Shown here piece after piece: positions 51,532 to 60,247 of a DNA stretch of 64,000 nt. The notes beneath the pieces are model-generated. The model was given only the letters and a program-made list of their open reading frames with translations, was not told the origin of the DNA and ran no database searches. The DNA lies in NCBI RefSeq assembly GCF_009857135.1, contig NZ_CP047318.1, positions 7,192,001 through 7,256,000 on the forward strand, read 5' to 3'. This DNA is from Streptomyces sp. HM190 (GTDB lineage Bacteria > Actinomycetota > Actinomycetes > Streptomycetales > Streptomycetaceae). How positions within the stretch are numbered: position 1 is the stretch's first letter; every line of letters begins with the position of its first letter. The position numbers were made by a program, and so were the translations under genes.

Positions 51532-51560
51532 TACCGGTCGGCGCCCATTCCCGTACCGGT
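51532..51560. promoter_or_regulatory. Two TACCGGT half-sites between the map remnant and XRE gene
   Basis: TACCGGT at 51532-51538 and 51554-51560, 22 bp apart, containing the palindrome ACCGGT. Located 30 to 60 bp upstream of the divergent XRE gene; a plausible operator. Confidence 0.45.
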
Positions 51561-51591
51561 TCCCCGGCGGGGGCGGCAGTAGGATGAACGC

Positions 51592-51864
51592 ATGGTGCGC
51601 ACCCCCCTGACCCCCGAAGAGCGCGAACGCGGCGAGCGGCTCGGCCGGTTGCTGCGGGAGGCCCGCGGCGGTCGCAGCATGGCCGAGATCGCCGCGGGCG
51701 CGGGCATCTCCGCGGAGACCCTCCGCAAGATCGAGACCGGCCGCGCCCCTACCCCGGCCTTCTTCACGATCGCCACCCTGGCCCGCACGCTCGGCCTCTC
51801 CATGGACGAACTCGCCGGACGCTGCGCATCGGTGGAGGCGGAGCCGCCGGCGGCCGTGGCCTGA
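51592..51864 (+). CDS. XRE-family transcriptional regulator
   Basis: 90 residues, mostly HTH: RLGRLLREARGGRSMAEIAA then GAGISAETLRKIETGRAPTP and ATLARTLGLSMDELAG. The divergent pairing with a methionine-aminopeptidase gene is the usual arrangement I recall for this regulator in Streptomyces. Confidence 0.8.
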   Translation: MVRTPLTPEERERGERLGRLLREARGGRSMAEIAAGAGISAETLRKIETGRAPTPAFFTIATLARTLGLSMDELAGRCASVEAEPPAAVA

Positions 51865-52160
51865 GCCCGCCGAGGCCCGCCGGGGGGCGTCCATCCGCGC
51901 CGGTACCGTCGCCCGCGCCCGGCGGGGCCGCGCGGGGGTGCGGGTGCGTGCGTGGTGCGGGTGTGCGCCCCTGCGTGCGTCCCTGCCTCCCTGTGTGTGG
52001 CCGGAGTTCGTCCCCGCGTGGCCTGAATCCCTCACGCACGGCCATCGGGCGGTCGCACACGGCACACTGCGTCCGGTCCGAAAACTCCGCGTAGCCTCCC
52101 TGTAACACGGCTGGTGTTCCCTGGCGGACCGGGGCACTCCAGTCTGCCGGGGAGCGTGCG
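51865..52160. other. Intergenic region with no recognisable gene
   Basis: 296 bp, GTGC/CGTG-rich and repetitive, holding the promoter of the following gene. No structured element is evident. Confidence 0.5.
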
Positions 52161-53720
52161 ATGGCTGTGGATCAACTCCCTGGAGAAGTACGGGAGTTCG
52201 CGGTTTATCTGAACAAGCTGATGACGAAGCTGGACCAGGGCGCCGGTTGGTGCGCCGTCTTCTGGCGGCGCGACCCGGACGGCATGCGGGCCTGCCTCGA
52301 CGGTCTGGAGGTCCCGCCCTGGGACGTCGTCGAGGCGCTCATGCACGACCTGCACACCGCGTACGGTCCCGCGGCCGCGGCCCAGGAGACCGAGCGGGCC
52401 CGCGCCCTGCACAGCGCCTCGCTCGCCGCGTACGACGCCCGGCCCGGCGGCCGTGACGCCCTCGGCGACCGGTTCGACGTCATGCTGCGCGAGCAGCGCC
52501 GCGCCGCCGAGCGCGCCGCCGAACTCGACCGCCGCCTCCGTGCCGCCACCACCCGGGAGGAGGCCGAGTCGCTCCGCCTCGACCTGGCCTGGGCCCGCGA
52601 CGACCACGAACGGGCCACCGCCCGCTGCGCCGAACTGCGCGCCCGGATGGAGGACCTCGACCGTCGCGCCCCGCACCTGCCTGTGCGGGGCGCGACGCGC
52701 TTCCCGGACAGCCACCCCGCCACCGATGTCTCCCCGGCCGCGGAGACGGACGTGCGTGGGCCGTGGATGGCGCCCCCCGGCGGCCGCACCGACCGTCCGT
52801 ACGCTGGCCCGGAGCGCACGGACCCGGCGCGCTCGCACGACGGCACGCCGGTGGACCGGACCGACCACGCGGCCCCCACGGGCGAGGACGACACCGGCGC
52901 TGCCCGCCCGGTCGCGTCCGCCTCCCACGGCCCCGCGTCCGAGTCCGCCCCGCAGACCGGGGCGGCGGCGTCCAAGAAGAGGGCCAAGCGGCGCCCCCGT
53001 GGTGGTGCCCGGTTCGCCGGGGCCGTGGAGGCGGAGGAGGTGGAGGAGGCGCCCGTCGTCGTGCCGGAGCGCGCGCCCGCGCAGTCGGCGGCGCCCACGG
53101 CACGCGTGCCCCGGGGCGCGCGCTACGCCGGGGTCGCCGAGCAGGCCGTGCCGCCGCAGCGGACGGAGCGCCCGACCCGGCAGGCGCTGGACGACGGGGC
53201 GCGGCGGGAGGTCGCCGCGACCGTCGAGCTGCTGCTGCGGCTGCGTACGGAGGGCCGCAGCGGAGAGGCGCACGCCCTGCTCGTGGAGGTCGCCCACGGG
53301 CCCGCCGCCCGTTTCCCCCTGCTCGCCGCTGACATGTACCGGGCAGGGCTGGGGGCCGACTGGGCCACCTTGCTCTGGGAGGCCGCCTCGCTGCCCGTCG
53401 GCCGGCTGGTCGACGTCGTCGACGCCCTGAACGCCGTGGGGCGCGGCACCGACGGCGAGCAGATGCTGCGGCAGGGCGTCGCACGGCCCGCCGAGGAGAT
53501 CGGCCTGGCGGTGCTCGGGCTCACCGAGGAGGGGCGCGAGCCACAGGCGCGCGCGCTGCTCGACGCGTACGTACGCATTCGTACGCCCGAGGAGGCGGCG
53601 CGCGTCGCGGAGACGCACCCGCAGCGGCTGACCCGTCTGGTCGGGGAAGCGGCCCGAGCCGTGTCGGAGGACCGCCACCGGGACGTGGCGCACGCCCTGC
53701 GCGTCGCCGGACTCGTCTGA
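52161..53720 (+). CDS. Large coiled-coil and low-complexity protein
   Basis: 519 residues. The first 100 form a compact domain (FAVYLNKLMTKLDQGAGWCA, MRACLDGLEVPPWDVVEALM); 120-175 is a coiled coil (REQRRAAERAAELDRRLRAA, ARCAELRARMEDLDRRAP); then a Pro/Ala/Asp-rich disordered stretch to about 340 and a helical C-terminus (TVELLLRLRTEGRSGEAHAL). Conserved in Streptomyces, function unknown. No membrane segment. Confidence 0.6.
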   Translation: MAVDQLPGEVREFAVYLNKLMTKLDQGAGWCAVFWRRDPDGMRACLDGLEVPPWDVVEALMHDLHTAYGPAAAAQETERARALHSASLAAYDARPGGRDALGDRFDVMLREQRRAAERAAELDRRLRAATTREEAESLRLDLAWARDDHERATARCAELRARMEDLDRRAPHLPVRGATRFPDSHPATDVSPAAETDVRGPWMAPPGGRTDRPYAGPERTDPARSHDGTPVDRTDHAAPTGEDDTGAARPVASASHGPASESAPQTGAAASKKRAKRRPRGGARFAGAVEAEEVEEAPVVVPERAPAQSAAPTARVPRGARYAGVAEQAVPPQRTERPTRQALDDGARREVAATVELLLRLRTEGRSGEAHALLVEVAHGPAARFPLLAADMYRAGLGADWATLLWEAASLPVGRLVDVVDALNAVGRGTDGEQMLRQGVARPAEEIGLAVLGLTEEGREPQARALLDAYVRIRTPEEAARVAETHPQRLTRLVGEAARAVSEDRHRDVAHALRVAGLV

Positions 53721-53842
53721 CCCCCACGGTGAGCCGCGGCCGACCGGCCGTCGGCGCCGGACGCGGAGGCGATCACCCACTGGAGTGCGAAACGTGATCG
53801 ACTCGACCGGTTAACGGCGATGGTCTTGCCCAGCCCGTCGGC

Positions 53843-53891
53843 GAGGCTTACTTTCAAGCCTCTACGGCCTGCTTCTACGGGCGTAGAGGCT
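53843..53891. promoter_or_regulatory. Palindromic candidate operator of the pyrimidine-catabolic operon
   Basis: GAGGCTT-N6-AAGCCTC (53843-53849 and 53856-53862) and a larger repeat AGCCTCTACG (53857-53866) with its complement CGTAGAGGCT (53882-53891). About 30 bp before the nitrilase gene; likely bound by the PucR-type regulator encoded downstream. Confidence 0.55.
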
Positions 53892-53922
53892 CTCTGACGT
53901 CCCGGTCGAAGGAGCAGCTGAC

Positions 53923-54765
53923 ATGGCCAACGTCGTACGCGCCGCCCTCGTCCAGGCGACCTGGACCGGTGACACGGAATCCATGGTCGCCAAGCACGTG
54001 GAGCACGCCCGCGAGGCGGCCCGGCAGGGCGCCAAGGTGATCGGCTTCCAGGAGGTCTTCAACGCGCCGTACTTCTGCCAGGTGCAGGAGCCGGAGCACT
54101 ACGCCTGGGCGGAACCCGTGCCCGACGGCCCGACCGTCACACGGATGCGGGAGCTGGCCCGCGAGACCGGCATGGTGATCGTCGTCCCGGTCTTCGAGGT
54201 CGAGCAGCCCGGCTTCTCCTACAACACCGCCGCCGTGATCGACGCGGACGGCTCCTACCTCGGCAAGTACCGCAAGCACCACATCCCGCAGGTCAAGGGC
54301 TTCTGGGAGAAGTACTACTTCAGGCCCGGGAACCTCGGCTGGCCGGTCTTCGACACCGCCGTCGGCAAGATCGGCGTCTACATCTGCTACGACCGCCACT
54401 TCCCGGAGGGCTGGCGCCAGCTCGGTCTGAACGGCGCCCAGCTCGTCTACAACCCCTCCGCCACCCACCGGGGCCTCTCCTCCCACCTGTGGCGGCTCGA
54501 ACAGCCCGCCGCGGCCGTCGCCAACGAGTACTTCGTCGCCGCGATCAACCGCGTCGGCGTGGAGGAGTACGGCGACAACGACTTCTACGGCACCTCGTAC
54601 TTCGTCGACCCGCGCGGCCAGTTCGTCGGCGACCCGGCGAGCGACAAGGACGAGGAACTCGTCGTACGGGACCTGGACTTCGACCTGATCGAGCAGGTAC
54701 GCACGCAGTGGGCGTTCTACCGGGACCGCAGGCCGGACGCGTACGAAGGACTCGTGCGGCCCTGA
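53923..54765 (+). CDS. Nitrilase-type beta-ureidopropionase/N-carbamoyl hydrolase, copy 1
   Basis: 280 residues with the catalytic triad Glu44 (GFQEVFNAPY), Lys118 (GKYRKHHIP) and Cys155 (VYICYDRHFPEG). Converts N-carbamoyl-beta-alanine (or similar) to beta-alanine, CO2 and ammonia, the last reductive-pyrimidine step. The end of the protein, RDRRPDAYEGL, is shared with copy 2. The next gene, an aminotransferase, starts 61 bp downstream. Confidence 0.85.
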   Translation: MANVVRAALVQATWTGDTESMVAKHVEHAREAARQGAKVIGFQEVFNAPYFCQVQEPEHYAWAEPVPDGPTVTRMRELARETGMVIVVPVFEVEQPGFSYNTAAVIDADGSYLGKYRKHHIPQVKGFWEKYYFRPGNLGWPVFDTAVGKIGVYICYDRHFPEGWRQLGLNGAQLVYNPSATHRGLSSHLWRLEQPAAAVANEYFVAAINRVGVEEYGDNDFYGTSYFVDPRGQFVGDPASDKDEELVVRDLDFDLIEQVRTQWAFYRDRRPDAYEGLVRP

Positions 54766-54826
54766 CGTGGGCACGTACAGCCCTGACCCGCCACACCCGT
54801 ACCGCAGTGAAAGGAGTGGTGCAGCC

Positions 54827-56113
54827 GTGACCGACGAACTGCTCGGCCGCCACAAGGCCGTGCTGCCCGACTGGCTCGCGCTCTACTACGCGGACCCGCT
54901 GGAGATCACCCACGGTGAGGGCCGTCACGTCTGGGACGCCGCAGGCACCAGGTACCTCGACTTCTTCGGCGGCATCCTCACCACGATGACGGCGCACGCG
55001 CTGCCCGAGGTCACCAAGGCGGTGACCGAGCAGGCCGGGCGGATCATCCACTCCTCCACGCTCTACCTCAACCGGCCCATGGTGGAACTGGCCGAACGCA
55101 TCGCCCAGATGTCCGGCATCCCCGACGCCCGGGTCTTCTTCACCACCTCCGGCACCGAGGCCAACGACACCGCCCTGATGCTGGCGACGACGTACCGGCA
55201 GAGCAACCAGATCCTGGCGATGCGCAACAGCTACCACGGCCGCTCCTTCAGCGCCGTCGGCATCACCGGCAACAAGGGCTGGTCACCGACGTCGCTGTCC
55301 CCGCTCCAGACGCTGTACGTGCACGGCGGCGTCCGCACCCGAGGCCCCTACGCCGACCTCGGTGACGCCGACTTCATCGCGGCCTGCGTCGCCGACCTGG
55401 AGGACCTGCTCGGCCACGTCCGGCCGCCCGCCGCGCTGATCGCCGAGCCGATCCAGGGCGTCGGCGGCTTCACCTCACCCCCGGACGGCCTGTACGCGGC
55501 CTTCCGCGAGGTGCTCCAGCGGCACGGCGTGCTCTGGATCGCCGACGAGGTGCAGACCGGCTGGGGCCGCACCGGCGACAACTTCTGGGGCTGGCAGGCG
55601 CACGGGCAGAACGGGCCGCCCGACATCATGACCTTCGCCAAGGGCATCGGCAACGGCATGTCGATCGGCGGTGTCGTCGCCCGCTCCGAGGTCATGAACT
55701 GCCTCGACAGCAACTCCATCTCCACCTTCGGCGGCACCCAGATCACCATGGCCGCCGGCCTCGCCAACCTCAACTACCTGGTCGAGCACGACCTCCAGGG
55801 CAACGCGCGCCGCGTCGGCGGACTGCTCATCGAGCGGCTCCGGGCGATCACGGCACAGGTCCCCGAAGTGCGGGAGGTCCGCGGCCGGGGCCTGATGATC
55901 GGTGTCGAGCTGGTGAAGCCGGGCACCGAGGAGGCCAACCCGGACGCGGCCGCCGCCGTCCTCGAAGCCGCCCGCCGCGAGGGCCTGCTGATCGGCAAGG
56001 GCGGCGGCCACAACACCAGCGCCCTGCGCATCGCGCCCCCGCTCTCCCTGACCGTCGCCGAGGCGGAGGAGGGCGCCGACGCCCTCGAACGGGCTCTGCG
56101 GAGCATCCAGTAG
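54827..56113 (+). CDS. Class III aminotransferase
   Basis: 428 residues from GTG 54827 (AAGGAG upstream). Fold-type I PLP enzyme: FFTTSGTEANDTALMLA, MRNSYHGRSFSAVG, WIADEVQTGWGRTGD and TFAKGIGNG with the Schiff-base Lys. Likely beta-alanine or related omega-aminotransferase making malonate semialdehyde, given the nitrilase and dihydropyrimidinase next to it. Confidence 0.85.
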   Translation: MTDELLGRHKAVLPDWLALYYADPLEITHGEGRHVWDAAGTRYLDFFGGILTTMTAHALPEVTKAVTEQAGRIIHSSTLYLNRPMVELAERIAQMSGIPDARVFFTTSGTEANDTALMLATTYRQSNQILAMRNSYHGRSFSAVGITGNKGWSPTSLSPLQTLYVHGGVRTRGPYADLGDADFIAACVADLEDLLGHVRPPAALIAEPIQGVGGFTSPPDGLYAAFREVLQRHGVLWIADEVQTGWGRTGDNFWGWQAHGQNGPPDIMTFAKGIGNGMSIGGVVARSEVMNCLDSNSISTFGGTQITMAAGLANLNYLVEHDLQGNARRVGGLLIERLRAITAQVPEVREVRGRGLMIGVELVKPGTEEANPDAAAAVLEAARREGLLIGKGGGHNTSALRIAPPLSLTVAEAEEGADALERALRSIQ

Positions 56114-56144
56114 CAGCACCGGAGCAGGATCTGAGGAACGCCCC

Positions 56145-57707
56145 ATGAGCACCGCCCTGGAACCCGCCCTGTCGGTACGCCAGGTCCTCACCCTGGACCG
56201 GGTCCTCGCCGGAGAGCCCGAGGTGGTGGCCGGGGCCGGCCAGCTCGACCGGCCCGTGCGCTGGGTGCACGTGGCCGAGGCCCCCGACGTGGGCGTCATG
56301 CTCACCGGGGGCGAGATGGTCCTCACCACCGGCGTCCTCCTCGCCGGCGACGAGGAGGCGCAGGCCGAGTACATCCGCTCCCTGCACCGCGCGGAGGCCG
56401 CGGCGGTCGTCCTCGGCCTCGGCCGGGCCTTCCCGACGCCGCCCGACGTGATGCGCCGGGCGGCGGACCGCTGCGGACTGCCCATGGTGGTGCTGCACCG
56501 GCCGTTCCCGTTCGCCGAGCTGACGGAGGAGGTCCAGTCCCGGCTCGTGAGGCGGAAGTTCGCCGCCGTGAGCCTGTCCGAGTCCGTACGGACCGCGCTG
56601 ACCGGCCTCATCACGGCCGGCGCCCCGCTGCAACGACTGCTGGACGAGATCGCCCACCACGCGGGCTGCCCGCTCGTCGTCACCAATCTCGCCCACCGCG
56701 TCCTCGCCACGGCCGGGGAGCGGCCCGCCGTCGACGACGTGCTGCGCGACTGGGAGCGCATCTCCCGGCAGGCGGGCGGCACCGAGGGCGACGGCTGGAT
56801 CCGCGCCGAACTGGGCGGACGCGGAGAGCGCTGGGGCCGGATCGTGCTGTGCGGCTACCGCGGCGACACCGCCACCGGACGGCTCCTCGCCGACCGGGCC
56901 GCCGAGGCACTCGTCCTGCACCGCATGCTCGGCGGCACCGCGCACAGCTGGGAGGAGCAGTCCGCGCAGAGCCTGCTGACCGACCTGGTCTCCGGCGTCG
57001 TACCGGCCCGGCAACTGCTGCCCAGGGCGCGGGCGGCCGGACTGCCCGTCAACCGCCGCACCTTCGTGCCGCTCGTCGTGCGCGACATCGACCCGGCCCC
57101 GCTCGACCGCGTGCTGCGGATGCTCGGGCTCTCCGGGCTCGTCGCCGAACTCGCCGAGGGCGCGACCGCCGTCCTGCTGAGCCTCGCCCGGGACCAGGAC
57201 GCGCAGGCGCTCACCGCGCACTTCGCGACCCGGCTGCGCTCGGAGTCCGGGGCGCGCCGGACGGTCGTGGCGGCGGCCGAGCCGCGTATCACCTTCGAGG
57301 AGGTCCCGGCGGGCCTGCGCGAGGCACAGCACGTGGCCGACGCCGTCGCCCAGTCGGCGACCGGGCTGGACCTGCCCGCCGTCGTACGGCTGCGCGACGT
57401 CCATCTGCGGGGCCTGATCCGGCTGCTGCGGGACGACCCGCACGTCCAGGCATTCGCCGAGCGGGAGCTGGACGGGCTGCTGTGCGGCGACCGGCATGCC
57501 GAGCAGGACCTGCTGCCGGTCCTGCGGACCTATCTCGCCACCGGCCGCAACAAGTCCCACACCGCCCAGCTGCACCACGTCAGCCGGCCCGCCCTGTACC
57601 GCCGTCTCGAAGCCATAGAGGCCCGCCTCGGCGTCGACCTCGACGACTTCGAGCAGGCCGCGTCCGTGCACATCGCCCTCCTCGCACACGACGCGCAACA
57701 GGGCTGA
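56145..57707 (+). CDS. PucR-family transcriptional regulator
   Basis: 520 residues. N-terminal PucR domain (VRWVHVAEAPDVGVMLTGGE), a GGDEF-like middle, and the C-terminal HTH_30 (LLPVLRTYLATGRNKSHTAQ then LHHVSRPALYRRLEAIEARL). This family activates purine or pyrimidine catabolism. Sits inside the cluster, so it probably controls both flanking parts. Confidence 0.85.
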   Translation: MSTALEPALSVRQVLTLDRVLAGEPEVVAGAGQLDRPVRWVHVAEAPDVGVMLTGGEMVLTTGVLLAGDEEAQAEYIRSLHRAEAAAVVLGLGRAFPTPPDVMRRAADRCGLPMVVLHRPFPFAELTEEVQSRLVRRKFAAVSLSESVRTALTGLITAGAPLQRLLDEIAHHAGCPLVVTNLAHRVLATAGERPAVDDVLRDWERISRQAGGTEGDGWIRAELGGRGERWGRIVLCGYRGDTATGRLLADRAAEALVLHRMLGGTAHSWEEQSAQSLLTDLVSGVVPARQLLPRARAAGLPVNRRTFVPLVVRDIDPAPLDRVLRMLGLSGLVAELAEGATAVLLSLARDQDAQALTAHFATRLRSESGARRTVVAAAEPRITFEEVPAGLREAQHVADAVAQSATGLDLPAVVRLRDVHLRGLIRLLRDDPHVQAFAERELDGLLCGDRHAEQDLLPVLRTYLATGRNKSHTAQLHHVSRPALYRRLEAIEARLGVDLDDFEQAASVHIALLAHDAQQG

Positions 57708-57745
57708 AACATGCGAGGACCTGGGAAAACGGCGGTGAAACATGC
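57705..57745. promoter_or_regulatory. TGAAACATGC direct repeat and GTGACACSGTG pair
   Basis: TGAAACATGC at 57705-57714 and 57736-57745, 31 bp apart. Further on are GTGACACGGTG (57758-57768) and GTGACACCGTG (57790-57800), a pair 32 bp apart. All lie between pucR and the second nitrilase gene and look like operator sites. Confidence 0.45.
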
Positions 57746-57862
57746 CTCCACGAAGAGGTGACACGGTGGAACGCCGAGCGGCTCCAGACGTGACACCGTG
57801 CAACTCAAACCCGATCGTCGGGCTTCCTAGTCTCGCTTCACACCGAGCGACCGGAGGTCCCG

Positions 57863-58705
57863 ATGAGCAGAGTCATCCGCGCAGCCATCTTCCAGACGGC
57901 CTGGACCGGCGACAAGGAATCGATGATCCAGGTCCACGAGCAGGCGGCCCGCGACGCGGCCGCACAGGGCGCTCAGGTCATGTGCTTCCAGGAACTGTTC
58001 TACGGCCCCTACTTCTGCCAGGTCCAGGACAAGGCGTTCTACGAGTACGCGGAGGCGGTCCCCGACGGGCCGATCGTCAGGCGCTTCCAGGCGCTCGCCA
58101 GGGAGCTGAACCTCGTCCTGGTGCTGCCGATGTACGAGGAGGAGCAGCCGGGCGTCCTCTACAACACGGCCGCCGTGATCGACGCGGACGGCACGTACCT
58201 CGGCAAGTACCGCAAGCACCACATCCCGCAGGTGCCCGGCTTCTGGGAGAAGTTCTACTTCCGCCCCGGCAACGCGGGCTGGCCCGTCTTCGACACCGCG
58301 GTCGGGAAGATCGGCGTGTACATCTGCTACGACCGTCACTTCCCGGAGGGCTGGCGGGCGTTGGGCCTCGGCGGAGCGGAGATCGTCTTCAACCCGTCGG
58401 CTACCTCACGCGGTCTGTCCCGCTACCTGTGGCAGCTGGAGCAGCCGGCGTCGGCCGTCGCCAACGAGTACTTCATCGGCGCGATCAACCGGGTCGGCGT
58501 CGAGGACCTCGGCGACAACGACTTCTACGGGACGTCCTACTTCGTCGACCCGGAGGCCCAGTTCGTCGGCGAGGTGGCGAGCGACAAGGAGACCGAACTG
58601 GTCGTCCGCGACCTGGACATGGCCAAGCTCCGCGAAGTCCGCGACCGCTGGCAGTTCTTCCGCGACCGCCGCCCGGACGCGTACGGCCCGCTGACGGCTC
58701 CGTAG
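57863..58705 (+). CDS. Nitrilase-type beta-ureidopropionase/N-carbamoyl hydrolase, copy 2
   Basis: 280 residues, a close paralogue of the enzyme at 53923, colinear without gaps and with the same triad (Glu44, Lys118, Cys155). Differences cluster at the N-terminus and in the substrate-entrance segments (NLVLVLPMYEEEQPGVLYNT against its counterpart), so substrate preference may differ. Ends before a strong terminator. Confidence 0.85.
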   Translation: MSRVIRAAIFQTAWTGDKESMIQVHEQAARDAAAQGAQVMCFQELFYGPYFCQVQDKAFYEYAEAVPDGPIVRRFQALARELNLVLVLPMYEEEQPGVLYNTAAVIDADGTYLGKYRKHHIPQVPGFWEKFYFRPGNAGWPVFDTAVGKIGVYICYDRHFPEGWRALGLGGAEIVFNPSATSRGLSRYLWQLEQPASAVANEYFIGAINRVGVEDLGDNDFYGTSYFVDPEAQFVGEVASDKETELVVRDLDMAKLREVRDRWQFFRDRRPDAYGPLTAP

Positions 58706-58713
58706 CGAGGCCA

Positions 58714-58747
58714 CCCCGCGCCCCCGCGCTTCTCCCGGGGCGCGGGG
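58714..58747. terminator. GC-rich terminator after the second nitrilase gene
   Basis: CCCCGCGCCCC (58714-58724) and GGGGCGCGGGG (58737-58747) around a 12-nt loop. It separates this gene from the dihydropyrimidinase gene on the same strand. Confidence 0.65.
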
Positions 58748-58832
58748 CGGCACCCTGCGGCCGCCCGCCGCGTGGGCGCGACCAGCCACGAACGACCGGC
58801 ACTTTCCCGACAACCGAACGGAGCGTGACCGA

Positions 58833-60236
58833 ATGAGCGGCCGCACAGTCATCCGCGGCGGTCTCGTCATCACAGCCTCGGACGAGATCCACGCCGACGT
58901 CCTGATCGAGGACGGCCGGGTCGCCGCCCTCGCGTCGAGCGGTACCCCGGCCGCCGAGGCCTGGGTGGCCGACCGGGTCCTCGACGCCACCGGCAAGTAC
59001 GTCATCCCGGGCGGCGTCGACGCCCACACCCACATGGAGCTGCCCTTCGGCGGCACGTTCGCCTCGGACACCTTCGAGACCGGCACGCGGGCCGCCGCCT
59101 GGGGCGGCACCACGACCATCGTCGACTTCGCGGTGCAGAGCGTGGGCCACACCCTCCGCGAGGGCCTCGACGCCTGGCACGCGAAGGCGGAGGGCAACTG
59201 CGCCGTCGACTACGGCTTCCACATGATCGTCTCCGATGTGAACCAGGAGACGCTCAAGGAGATGGACCTGCTGGTCGAAGAGGGCGTCACCTCCTTCAAG
59301 CAGTTCATGGCCTACCCGGGCGTCTTCTACAGCGACGACGGCCAGATCCTGCGCGCCATGCAGCGCTCCGCCGACAACGGCGGCCTGATCATGATGCACG
59401 CGGAGAACGGCATCGCGATCGACGTCCTCGTCGAACAGGCGCTGGCCCGCGGCGAGACCGACCCGCGGTACCACGGCGAGGTCCGCAAGGCGCTCCTCGA
59501 AGCGGAGGCCACCCACCGGGCCATCAAGCTCGCCCAGGTCGCGGGCGCTCCCCTGTATGTCGTGCACGTCTCGGCGATGGAGGCGGTCGCCGAGCTGGCC
59601 AAGGCGCGCGACGAAGGGCTCAACGTCTTCGGCGAGACCTGCCCGCAGTATCTGTTCCTGTCCACCGACAACCTCGCCGAGCCGGACTTCGAGGGCGCCA
59701 AGTACGTGTGCAGCACGCCCCTGCGGCCGCGCGAGCACCAGGCCAAGCTGTGGCAGGGCCTGCGCACCAACGACCTCCAGGTGGTCTCCACCGACCACTG
59801 CCCCTTCTGCTTCGTCGGGCAGAAGGAACTCGGCCGGGGCGACTTCTCCAAGATCCCCAACGGTCTGCCGGGCGTCGAGAACCGGATGGACCTGCTGCAC
59901 CAGGCCGTCGTCGACGGGCACATCTCGCGCCGCCGCTGGATCGAGATCGCGTGCGCGACCCCGGCCCGCATGTTCGGCATGTACCCCCAGAAGGGCACGA
60001 TCGCGCCGGGAGCCGACGCGGACATCGTCATCTACGACCCGCACGCCGAGCAGGTCATGTCCGCCGAGACCCACCACATGAACGTCGACTACTCGGCGTA
60101 CGAGGGCAGGCGCACCACCGGCCGGGTCGAGACGGTCCTCTCGCGCGGCGAACTCGTCATCACCGAGCGGGAGTACACCGGTCGCGCCGGGCACGGCGTC
60201 TACACCCCCCGCTCCACCTGTCAGTACCTCAACTAG
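58833..60236 (+). CDS. hydA: Dihydropyrimidinase/D-hydantoinase
   Basis: 467 residues with the amidohydrolase metal site: GGVDAHTHMELPFGG (His pair), VTSFKQFMAYPG (the Lys that is carbamylated), MHAENGIAID, LYVVHVSAM and VSTDHCPFCF with the metal-binding Asp. Opens dihydrouracil, dihydrothymine or hydantoin rings to N-carbamoyl amino acids for the nitrilases. Overlap-free spacing to the LLM gene is 11 bp. Confidence 0.9.
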   Translation: MSGRTVIRGGLVITASDEIHADVLIEDGRVAALASSGTPAAEAWVADRVLDATGKYVIPGGVDAHTHMELPFGGTFASDTFETGTRAAAWGGTTTIVDFAVQSVGHTLREGLDAWHAKAEGNCAVDYGFHMIVSDVNQETLKEMDLLVEEGVTSFKQFMAYPGVFYSDDGQILRAMQRSADNGGLIMMHAENGIAIDVLVEQALARGETDPRYHGEVRKALLEAEATHRAIKLAQVAGAPLYVVHVSAMEAVAELAKARDEGLNVFGETCPQYLFLSTDNLAEPDFEGAKYVCSTPLRPREHQAKLWQGLRTNDLQVVSTDHCPFCFVGQKELGRGDFSKIPNGLPGVENRMDLLHQAVVDGHISRRRWIEIACATPARMFGMYPQKGTIAPGADADIVIYDPHAEQVMSAETHHMNVDYSAYEGRRTTGRVETVLSRGELVITEREYTGRAGHGVYTPRSTCQYLN

Positions 60237-60247
60237 GAGCGGAGCAG

